From Promethearchaeota archaeon (lineage in GTDB: Archaea > Asgardarchaeota > Lokiarchaeia > Sigyniarchaeales > SOKP01): 64,000 nucleotides of DNA. The notes under the pieces are model-generated. The model did not search any database. It worked only from the letters and a program-made list of their open reading frames with translations, and had not been told where the DNA came from. Shown here one piece after another: positions 9,747-18,461 of the stretch (its first letter is position 1; every line of letters begins with the position of its first letter). The translations under genes were made by a program, and so were the position numbers. The stretch spans positions 31,403 through 95,402 of the forward strand of contig JAHPZI010000019.1 in assembly GCA_019058295.1 (NCBI GenBank), written 5' to 3'.

Positions 9747-11975
9747 ATGACCGAAGGAGATAAAGCCGATGATACCGATGTTTCGTCCCCAAGATTTACA
9801 CTCAGAGTGCAAAAGGCCAAGAAACGTGATATTGGAAGGAATATTATTCGAATAGACCCTGAAACAATGGAAAAACTAGAGATTCAGACAGGGGATGTTA
9901 TTGCGTTAAATGGCAAAAAAGAAAGTGCCGGTATTGCGTGGCCTAGTTATCCTCAAGATAATGGTTTGGGAATTGTTCGAATCGATTCTAGATTAAGGAA
10001 AAATACCGGTACTAGTATTGATGATTCTATTGAGATTAGGAAAATAGATGCAAAAGTTGCACAAAATATCGTAATTGCTCCCGCCAGTGTTAAAATTAGA
10101 ACAAATCCTAGGTTTGAATCTTTTGTAAAAAGAAAATTAAATAATTATCCAGTTACGATTGATGATATTATTCTAATTTCAATAGGGATAAGTAGAGAAA
10201 TAACTTTTAAAGTTATTAGCTTGAGACCAAAGGGAATATGTGTTATAAAACCTGAGTCGTCTTTGCATATCAGCGAACATGTAACAGAAGACGAAGAAAG
10301 GGGTACTAATTATATCACGTATGAAGATGTTGGCGGTTTAGATAGAGAGATACAACGAGTGCGAGAAATGGTTGAATTGCCTTTACGTCATCCTTCTTTA
10401 TTTAAGCGCTTAGGTATAGATCCTCCAAAAGGGGTATTATTAAGAGGACCACCAGGTTGTGGAAAAACTTTATTAGCTAGAGCAGTTGCTAATGAAAGTG
10501 AAGCTCATTTTATATCTATAAATGGACCAGAGATTATGAGTAAATTTTATGGAGAATCTGAAAAAAAACTGCGAAAACTTTTTATCGAAGCGGAAGAAAA
10601 AAGTCCTTCAATAATTTTTATTGACGAAATTGATGCTATTGCTCCTAAAAGAGAGACTGTTACAGGAGAAGTTGAGCGAAGAGTAGTAGCACAATTATTA
10701 GCTTTAATGGATGGATTACATAGTAGAGGAAAAACTATTGTTATAGGTGCTACGAATAGACCTAACAGCTTAGATGAAGCTTTACGCCGTCCTGGACGGT
10801 TCGATCGTGAAATTGAAATAAAAGTTCCTAACGAAAAAGGTCGTCGAGAAATCTTTCAGATACACACTAGAAATATGCCGCTGGATAAAAGATTTTCAAT
10901 AAAAGATTACTCTCAAATAACCCATGGGTTTGTAGGGGCTGATATTTCAGCAGTATGCCGAGAGGCGGCTATGTCAGCTCTAAGAAGATATTTACCAAAA
11001 ATAGACTTAGAATCAGAATATATTGATCCCGAATTATTAGAGCAAATTCAAGTAACTAAAAACGATTTTAACCAAGCGTTAAAGGAAGTAATGCCTTCTG
11101 GAATAAGAGAAGTATTTGTAGAGGTACCGAATGTAACTTGGGAACAAATAGGTGGATTAGATGATTTGAAGCAATTATTAGTAGAAGCGGTAGATTGGCC
11201 CTTATCTCATCCAAAAATATTTAAGAGGATGGGTATTACTCCTCCAAAAGGAATTTTACTTTATGGACCTCCCGGATGCGGAAAAACTTTATTAGCAAGA
11301 GCGGTCGCGACGGAAAGCAAAGCAAATTTTATCTCTATTAAAGGGCCAGAATTATTGTCAAAATGGGTTGGAGAAAGTGAAAAAGCAATAAGAGAAGTTT
11401 TTAGAAAAGCTAAAATGGCAGCACCCTGCATTATCTTTTTTGATGAATTTGATTCTATTGCTCCCTCTCGAGGTCGACACACATCAGATTCAGGTGTGTC
11501 TGAAAAAGTTTTATCTCAATTTCTTACTGAATTAGACGGATTGGAAGTAAATAAAGATATTGTAGTTATAGCAGCATCAAATCGTCCCGATATATTAGAC
11601 CCTGCTCTGATTAGACCGGGAAGAATTGACCGAATTTTATTAGTTCCAGCCCCAAACGAGAAAGGAACGTTAGAAATCTTGAAAATTTATACTAAGGATA
11701 TGCCCTTAGCAAGCAATTTAAAACTTACTAATCTAAATCAAATGGTTAAAGGTTTTTCTGGTGCCGATATAGAAACTTTTTGTCGTGAAGCTGCTATGAT
11801 CGCTCTAAGGGAAAATATTCGAGCGCGAAAAATCTCTGAAGATCATTTTAGGGAGGCAAGAAAATTAGTTAATCCAAGCATTACTCAAGAGATAATTGAT
11901 TGGTACACAAATTTCGGAGAACGATTAAAAAGACGGCAATTAGATCAATCAAAAGAAGATAGATTATTTGTATAA
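9747..11975 (+). CDS. CDC48/VCP-type AAA+ ATPase, two AAA domains
   Basis: Two Walker A motifs (GPPGCGKTLLARAVANES, GPPGCGKTLLARAVATES), IIFIDEIDAIAPKR, GATNRPNSLDEALRRPGRFDREI; N-terminal CDC48 domain. Confidence 0.97.
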   Translation: MTEGDKADDTDVSSPRFTLRVQKAKKRDIGRNIIRIDPETMEKLEIQTGDVIALNGKKESAGIAWPSYPQDNGLGIVRIDSRLRKNTGTSIDDSIEIRKIDAKVAQNIVIAPASVKIRTNPRFESFVKRKLNNYPVTIDDIILISIGISREITFKVISLRPKGICVIKPESSLHISEHVTEDEERGTNYITYEDVGGLDREIQRVREMVELPLRHPSLFKRLGIDPPKGVLLRGPPGCGKTLLARAVANESEAHFISINGPEIMSKFYGESEKKLRKLFIEAEEKSPSIIFIDEIDAIAPKRETVTGEVERRVVAQLLALMDGLHSRGKTIVIGATNRPNSLDEALRRPGRFDREIEIKVPNEKGRREIFQIHTRNMPLDKRFSIKDYSQITHGFVGADISAVCREAAMSALRRYLPKIDLESEYIDPELLEQIQVTKNDFNQALKEVMPSGIREVFVEVPNVTWEQIGGLDDLKQLLVEAVDWPLSHPKIFKRMGITPPKGILLYGPPGCGKTLLARAVATESKANFISIKGPELLSKWVGESEKAIREVFRKAKMAAPCIIFFDEFDSIAPSRGRHTSDSGVSEKVLSQFLTELDGLEVNKDIVVIAASNRPDILDPALIRPGRIDRILLVPAPNEKGTLEILKIYTKDMPLASNLKLTNLNQMVKGFSGADIETFCREAAMIALRENIRARKISEDHFREARKLVNPSITQEIIDWYTNFGERLKRRQLDQSKEDRLFV

Positions 11976-12123
11976 AATTAAAAAATTTAATTAAAAAGCT
12001 ATTATTTTTAAATTTATTACTTAAATCTATTCCTAAATTTCTTATATTTTCTAAATAGATCTAAAAATTAAACACCTATGGTGAAATTTTATCGAATCAT
12101 ATCGTTGGAACCAAAAACCAATT

Positions 12124-12363
12124 TTGAATATAATTATTGAGTTGCTTCTAAAAAATAAAGGAGAGATGTTAGATAAAAGAATGGAAGAATTACTTAAAAA
12201 AGAATTCCCATTCATTAACACATTAGTCTTAGAAGAAATCTTCATGAAGCTGGAAACCATGAACATAATAAATGTTTTCCGAGTCTCAAAAACGAAAAAA
12301 ATGATTGTTCTCAATAAAAATAACGAAAAAATAAACGAGCCCTTGATGCGCGAACTGCTTTAA
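12124..12363 (+). CDS. Small hypothetical protein, possibly winged-helix-like
   Basis: 79-aa ORF with TTG start, helical and charged; no family recognised. Confidence 0.4.
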   Translation: MNIIIELLLKNKGEMLDKRMEELLKKEFPFINTLVLEEIFMKLETMNIINVFRVSKTKKMIVLNKNNEKINEPLMRELL

Positions 12364-13890
12364 CTAATTGGCTTGTTTATTTTGCCAATTTAAACAGACT
12401 TGAGACAATGAAACATCCTCAATTTTCGATTTATATTCTCTTTCTCTTATATCAATAAAAATCGGATAATTAACAGCATTTCCCGTTAATAACATTTCCC
12501 CGACTCCTAAACTAGAGATCATATCAGCATATCCTTTAGAAATTGCTTCTGAACTGTCCATAAGATGTTTTAAATCGTAAGGATTTTTTATATTTAATAT
12601 CATTTTTGAATTTAATTGAGAAAGGGCAGTAGAGCTCAATCTTTTAGGTCTCTGACTTATGAGGCATAAGCATGCCATAAACTTTCTACCTTCTCGCGCG
12701 ATGGTTTCTATTATTGATTTTGATATAGCTCTTGAATGTGCAGCCTCAGGACAAAATTGATGAGCTTCTTCTATAATTAATAAGAATGGAGGTATTTTAT
12801 TGAGTCTTCTAAGATAAAATAATCTTTTGCATAAATAATCAACAATTATTTGTTTTTTTCTAATATTGGTTTCATTGGCTAAATTAAAAATGGATAATTC
12901 TCCTTGTTTTACAATGTTATTGATTATAGGATTCTCTTTAGGGCCGAATAAATTTAACCGATTTAATTCTGTTAACCATCCTATTAATGCTTGTTTTGTA
13001 TTTTTACCTACTTGTGTATCACTATCAATAATATCAATTAAATCATGTAAAGTGAACCCTCCTTTTTTCTTATTATCACTTTTTAGTTTTTGAATATAAT
13101 TAGAGAGTTCGCGAATTTGAACATTAGAAATTTGTTCTTGATATTTCTTAAATGACCAAGCGTTTAATTTTGGGACTCCAATCTGCATGTATGAAATATT
13201 TTGTATTTTAACTTTATCTTTTAATTCATTTATTTCATTCAGATATGTGTATTCTCCATGTACATCAATAAGAATTATTGCCGGTGTACCCATTTTTCCA
13301 TTTCGATTTAATAATTCCTCAATTATTACTGATATTAAATAACTTTTTCCACCTCCAGAAATAGAAAGAACTGCAAAGTGTTTATTAAATAGACGATTCA
13401 TATTGATTTTAGCTTCGAAATTTGAAGTTTTAAATTTTCCTATATTCAATCCCCTATCAATATCAAATCCAACGAAAATATTTAAGATATCTTCCTCTAC
13501 TCTATGTACTTCCGCTCCTGGACTTGCTGGAAAGGTCATTCTTTGAATCCTTTTAATCTTTTTCTGCTGCTCATTTTCGAATTCAATAATACCTAAACAT
13601 TTAACAATAGCAATCGCAAACTCAAAATCTTCACTGGGAAAAAGTCCTTTCAAAATATTTGGATTATTATTGCTATTATAGGCTTTTATTGTTAACGCAT
13701 CGGAAAAATATTCGTTCAGTAGTATAATTTTTTCAATTATGCCAACCAAAAAACCTTCAACTGAACGAGTGTAAACAAATAATCCTTTCTTTACAACCAT
13801 TCCATCTCTTCTTTTATTTATGACAAAAGGGAATTTGGAAACATCTGGTAATTGGAGATAATTAAAAACAATTCCAACTTTGAATGACAT
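12364..13890 (-). CDS. HerA-like (DUF87/FtsK-HerA) ATPase
   Basis: LSISGGGKSYLISVIIEELL Walker A, PAIILIDVHGEY, LLIIEEAHQFCPE, ISQRPKRLS. Confidence 0.88.
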   Translation of the reverse strand: MSFKVGIVFNYLQLPDVSKFPFVINKRRDGMVVKKGLFVYTRSVEGFLVGIIEKIILLNEYFSDALTIKAYNSNNNPNILKGLFPSEDFEFAIAIVKCLGIIEFENEQQKKIKRIQRMTFPASPGAEVHRVEEDILNIFVGFDIDRGLNIGKFKTSNFEAKINMNRLFNKHFAVLSISGGGKSYLISVIIEELLNRNGKMGTPAIILIDVHGEYTYLNEINELKDKVKIQNISYMQIGVPKLNAWSFKKYQEQISNVQIRELSNYIQKLKSDNKKKGGFTLHDLIDIIDSDTQVGKNTKQALIGWLTELNRLNLFGPKENPIINNIVKQGELSIFNLANETNIRKKQIIVDYLCKRLFYLRRLNKIPPFLLIIEEAHQFCPEAAHSRAISKSIIETIAREGRKFMACLCLISQRPKRLSSTALSQLNSKMILNIKNPYDLKHLMDSSEAISKGYADMISSLGVGEMLLTGNAVNYPIFIDIREREYKSKIEDVSLSQVCLNWQNKQAN

Positions 13891-14107
13891 TATTTTTTTA
13901 GGAAAGAAATTTAAGTTATTTTATGTACTTGACTTTAATTATAAAGACGATTGAATTTAAAGAAAATAAGAGTAGTAATTTTCTGACTTTTACTTGAAAT
14001 TAAAAAAGAGTAAAAAATTTATGATTCTAGTTTTCTTCTTCTTTTGGAGATTTTTCTAACGGGAAAAAAAAGGAAAAAATAAAATATTTCTTCTATTTTT
14101 GAATGGC

Positions 14108-14704
14108 TTATATTGTTTTGAATGAATCTTCTTCTTCTTCATCTTCAAGCGTATATATCAGTCTAATGATGAGAGCGTAGCCATTGAACCAAAAATAGAA
14201 GAATCCAACAACTAATCCAAAAACCATGAATATAAGAAGTGCTACAAATAACAGGATTTGCCCATCTGAAAAATCTTGTAAGAAAGTAAAAGAAACTTCG
14301 ATAAAGAGTTCATAAAAGAAGGCAACAACTATACCAATAATAATAGCAAATATACTTACCAACAATGAAATGGTAAAAATTTGTACACTACGGTTATTTT
14401 TATATTTAGAGTGTAATTTACGCTCCCGAAAAAGTGTTCTTAAAAAAAATGATCTCCCTTTTGTACTCATTCCAATACCAAACACTATTAAAATAAATAA
14501 CCCAGCAAATAATGCGCCAATTATTGCGATCTGAATTCCTAGATTTTGTTCTTGAAATAATTCCAACTTTCCTTCTGCCATAATTAGGTCTGCAATTGTA
14601 TAAACCACTCCACCAATGGTTATAATGCTTATAATAACTATACATATATAAAATATAGTTGCGATGAGTTTCTGAGTTTTTGAATATGTAACTGTCTCAT
14701 TCAT
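14108..14704 (-). CDS. Multi-pass membrane protein (paralogue of next gene)
   Basis: Several hydrophobic segments; aligns with 14749..15351 (EG..LF...LGIQIAIIGALFA / TELFLRLSLGLQIAIIGGILA; MWFNGYGLIIRLLYTLEEE / FWFNGYALIIRLIYTLEDEEEE). Confidence 0.75.
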   Translation of the reverse strand: MNETVTYSKTQKLIATIFYICIVIISIITIGGVVYTIADLIMAEGKLELFQEQNLGIQIAIIGALFAGLFILIVFGIGMSTKGRSFFLRTLFRERKLHSKYKNNRSVQIFTISLLVSIFAIIIGIVVAFFYELFIEVSFTFLQDFSDGQILLFVALLIFMVFGLVVGFFYFWFNGYALIIRLIYTLEDEEEEDSFKTI

Positions 14705-14748
14705 TTAATTTACCCTTTATAATATCATTTATATTTAATATTATTCCT

Positions 14749-15351
14749 TTAATCTTCTTCTTCAAGCGTATATAACAATCTAATGATAAGACCATAGCCG
14801 TTGAACCACATATAGAGGAGTGCAAGTGCTAATATAGTAATTATCAAATATAAGATACTGATTATCAAAGCTATTTGTCCTCCGCTTAGATTTTCAGTAA
14901 GACCTGCTATGGAAAATTCCTGACCACCGACAAGTGACCGAAATACCTCATAAATAATAGATATTACAATTCCTATTATTATAGCAAATAAACTTATCAT
15001 TAAAGCTCCAGCTGCAATTTTTACAGTTTTTCTATTCTTAAATTTATCCTCTAGCTCTATTGGTCTAAAAATTATATTTAATATTACGGTAGTACCTTTT
15101 TTAAACAAACCATAAAATAAAATCAATAGGAAAAAGAGTGCTGCTAAAATTCCCCCAATAATCGCTATTTGCAACCCAAGACTAAGCCTTAGGAAAAGCT
15201 CCGTTTTACCCTGTGCCATAATAATATCTAGTAAAGTCCATATTGTTGATCCTATAATCATAATAAATGCTATTACAAAGCTTACATAGAAAATTGTTCC
15301 TATTATTTTTTGTCTTCCCGTGTATTGTTTTATATCAGTCATAATTTTCAA
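14749..15351 (-). CDS. Multi-pass membrane protein (tandem paralogue)
   Basis: See 14108..14704; shared C-terminal WFNGY.LIIRL.YTLE motif. Confidence 0.75.
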   Translation of the reverse strand: MKIMTDIKQYTGRQKIIGTIFYVSFVIAFIMIIGSTIWTLLDIIMAQGKTELFLRLSLGLQIAIIGGILAALFFLLILFYGLFKKGTTVILNIIFRPIELEDKFKNRKTVKIAAGALMISLFAIIIGIVISIIYEVFRSLVGGQEFSIAGLTENLSGGQIALIISILYLIITILALALLYMWFNGYGLIIRLLYTLEEED

Positions 15352-15433
15352 ACTAAAATATTATTTTATTATTGAAAAATTACCTTTTAAGATATTTAAA
15401 ATTGTTGTATAATTTTGAAAAAAAATGAAGCTA

Positions 15434-16969
15434 TTAATCAGAATCTATAATCTTGGTTAAATCATCAAAACTTTTATACAAATTATGGCTTTTTAATAAG
15501 TCATAAAAATCACACGAAAAATTATAAATCTTATTATAATAAGCGTGTCTATTTTCATTGGGAAGCCATTTTTTATCAACTTTACATAAACTTTCTGCTG
15601 CTTTTGATATATCAGGAAATAATCCTGCTCCAGAAGCCGCTAATATAGCAGCTCCCAAGGAAGTTGCTTCCTCAATTATATTTCTTACACAAGTAATTCC
15701 TAATACATCAGCGTAAATCTGATTCCAGATATCTGAACGAGCTCCTCCACCAGTAAGCAGCAATTCCCTAGGTTCAATTCCTAATTCTTTAAAAACTTCA
15801 ACATTTTTCTTTAATTCATATGCCACGCCTTCAAATACAGCCCTATAAAGATCCTTCCTTTCATGTCCTAACGATAACCCAAATAGAATTCCCTTAGCAT
15901 AAGGATTCCAGTGCGGGGCCCCAGCACCAACTAAATGTGGAATAAATAGAAGACCATTTGCTCCCATTGGAGATTTTTGGACTTCAATATCTATTAACTC
16001 ATAAGGATCTTGTCCTTCTTCAGCGTTCATAATTTCTGCATGTCCAATTTTATCTCTAAACCACCGAAGGCTTGCCCCTGAGGTAAATATACTGGCTTCT
16101 TGAACCCAAGCACCAGGAATAGCATGGCAACTACATAGAACCCTTTTTTTAGGATCTAAATTAGGTTCCTTTAAATAAGCAAGAATAAAACTACCTGTGC
16201 CTGTTGTACATTTAATTTCACCAGGAGAAACTACACCTACACCTAAAGCAGCTGATTGTTGATCTCCTGCGCCTGTTATGACCAAGGTTTTTTTATCAAA
16301 ATCAGTTTCATCAGAGATAATTTCACCAATATCAACACCACTTTCAAATGCTTCTGGCATTTTATCAATATCTAACTCTAATTCAGAGGCTATGAATTCA
16401 GAATATTTTAAGTTATTAATATCAAATAACATAGTCCTACTCGCATTTGAATGATCAGTGACGAATTTTCCTGTTAACTTATAAATAATATAATCAGCTA
16501 CAAGAAGAAATTTATGAGCTTTATTATAGATCTCGGGCTTTTTTTCCTTAAACCACATGATTTTTGAAATACTGAAATATGGATCAATAGTAAGACCTGT
16601 AGTTTCATAGATTTTCTCAATCCCAATCTTTTCCTTGATTTGATTACATTGTTCTGTGGTACGTCGGTCTTGCCAAACTAAGGCATTATGAAGCGGAATA
16701 CCCTCTTTATCAACCGGTACAATGGTCTCCCGTTGATTAGTTACTGAAACACTCACAATTTCGGTTTTATCGATTCCACTTTTCCGTATCGCAGCCTCAA
16801 TCGTTTTTTTAATCGAATTCCACCATGCATTGGCATCCTGCTCCACATAAGAAGGTGTAGGATAAAAACTCTCCCATTCTTGATAATCACTTGCTATTAT
16901 GGTTCCGGCAAGATCAAAAATATAAGTTCGACATCCAGTAGTTCCTAAATCTAAGCTCGCAACAAACAT
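15434..16969 (-). CDS. FGGY-family carbohydrate kinase (glycerol kinase-like)
   Basis: SLDLGTTGCRTYIFD, TNQRET, NALVWQDRRT, SRTMLFDI, GAGDQQSAALG, LLTGGGARSDIWNQI. Confidence 0.9.
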   Translation of the reverse strand: MFVASLDLGTTGCRTYIFDLAGTIIASDYQEWESFYPTPSYVEQDANAWWNSIKKTIEAAIRKSGIDKTEIVSVSVTNQRETIVPVDKEGIPLHNALVWQDRRTTEQCNQIKEKIGIEKIYETTGLTIDPYFSISKIMWFKEKKPEIYNKAHKFLLVADYIIYKLTGKFVTDHSNASRTMLFDINNLKYSEFIASELELDIDKMPEAFESGVDIGEIISDETDFDKKTLVITGAGDQQSAALGVGVVSPGEIKCTTGTGSFILAYLKEPNLDPKKRVLCSCHAIPGAWVQEASIFTSGASLRWFRDKIGHAEIMNAEEGQDPYELIDIEVQKSPMGANGLLFIPHLVGAGAPHWNPYAKGILFGLSLGHERKDLYRAVFEGVAYELKKNVEVFKELGIEPRELLLTGGGARSDIWNQIYADVLGITCVRNIIEEATSLGAAILAASGAGLFPDISKAAESLCKVDKKWLPNENRHAYYNKIYNFSCDFYDLLKSHNLYKSFDDLTKIIDSD

Positions 16970-17063
16970 AACACTAATCCTAATTATTTTTAAATTATAA
17001 AATTAATAAAAAGCTATTGTTTTTAAATCTCTTTTATTGTTAAATAACATTTGGGTAGAATTC

Positions 17064-18449
17064 CTACTTTTCAGATCTTACATTTTCTAGTTTTTTTGGA
17101 TGTAGCTCTTTAAGATCCCTTTTAATCTGTTGAACTCTCTCTTTGGTATATGGATAGAAATATAGACATATAAGCATCCCAATAAGTGCTAGAGCAGGGA
17201 AGAAGACCATTATTAATTTTATTCCAAAAATAACATCTGCGTCAGGATTAGGTGTATAAGTCCCCCAACCAGTTGTAGTGAAGACCATCGCCACGGTTAC
17301 AACAGCTAAGATCATTGCGAGTCTCATAAAAAAGGTTGTTATCCCAAAAAAAGTACCTTCACGTCTGACTCCTGTTTTGAGCTCGTCTTCATCAACCACA
17401 TCCGCTATGATTAGATAAATGAAATAAAGGATACCCCCAAATGTAAAACCAATAAAGATGAAATTGATCAAAGCGGCCTCATAACTCGAAATTAAAAGGA
17501 TTGGAATTGAAGCAAATAAGAAAGCTATCAATGAAACCGCAAAAGCTTTTCTACTTCCTAATTTTAAGTCTAATTTATACCAAAATGCTACACTTATGAT
17601 TCCAACTAGAAAAAGCAAAGCCATTAGCATCGAAATTCGAAAAGCATCTCTTACTCCCAGTATATGGTAAGCATAAAGTGGTATAATCACTCCAAAAGTC
17701 AAAAGGATATACTCGAATAGAAAGTACATTATAGTATAAAGAACAAAACCCCTATTCTTTAAAGTATATCTCATCCCTTCAATGAAACCAAAACTATGTT
17801 GATGATCTAGTCGAAATTCTTCCCTTTCTTTTACACCATAAATAAGAGAGAAAATAAAAGTTGCTCCGATAATTATTGAAGTTACAATACCATTAAGCAA
17901 ATATCCCTCTCTCTCTGAAATATCTCCAATAAAAAGTCCAGGGATTATAAAAGCCATTATCAATCCAACTGTACTGAGTATCTGCTTAATTGTATTTACT
18001 TCTGCTCTATCTTCTTCGGTACTATATAATTCTGGGAATAAAGCATCATAGGGAAGCGCAACCATCGAGTAAAAAGTATCATACAAGATGAGAATTAAAA
18101 GTAAATAAAGAAAAGTACTAAAGTCATCACCCGCAGGTGGTATCCAAACAATGATTTCAATAATGATTACGGGTATAAATCCTATCATAATATATGGTTT
18201 TCTGCGCCCCCATCGAGTGTGAGTACGATCCGAGAGATATCCTACTAAAGGATCATTAAATGCGTTCCAAAAGCTCCATATAAACACTGCTAAAAAAATA
18301 TATGAGATTGGAAGCCTTACTACTACAAAATAATAAGTAAAAATCCATGTACTAAATGCACTGTTGATGAACCAAACCGCAAAACTACCCAATCCAAAAC
18401 TCCATTTTTGAAGTTTTCCAAATTCCTGTATTTCTGTATGTTTTTCCAT
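17064..18449 (-). CDS. MFS transporter, glycoside-pentoside-hexuronide (GPH) type
   Basis: FNDPLVGYLSDRTHTRWGRRKPYIMIG, multiple TM helices, DVVDEDELKTGVRREGTFFG. Confidence 0.88.
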   Translation of the reverse strand: MEKHTEIQEFGKLQKWSFGLGSFAVWFINSAFSTWIFTYYFVVVRLPISYIFLAVFIWSFWNAFNDPLVGYLSDRTHTRWGRRKPYIMIGFIPVIIIEIIVWIPPAGDDFSTFLYLLLILILYDTFYSMVALPYDALFPELYSTEEDRAEVNTIKQILSTVGLIMAFIIPGLFIGDISEREGYLLNGIVTSIIIGATFIFSLIYGVKEREEFRLDHQHSFGFIEGMRYTLKNRGFVLYTIMYFLFEYILLTFGVIIPLYAYHILGVRDAFRISMLMALLFLVGIISVAFWYKLDLKLGSRKAFAVSLIAFLFASIPILLISSYEAALINFIFIGFTFGGILYFIYLIIADVVDEDELKTGVRREGTFFGITTFFMRLAMILAVVTVAMVFTTTGWGTYTPNPDADVIFGIKLIMVFFPALALIGMLICLYFYPYTKERVQQIKRDLKELHPKKLENVRSEK

Positions 18450-18461
18450 GATGATAATCTC

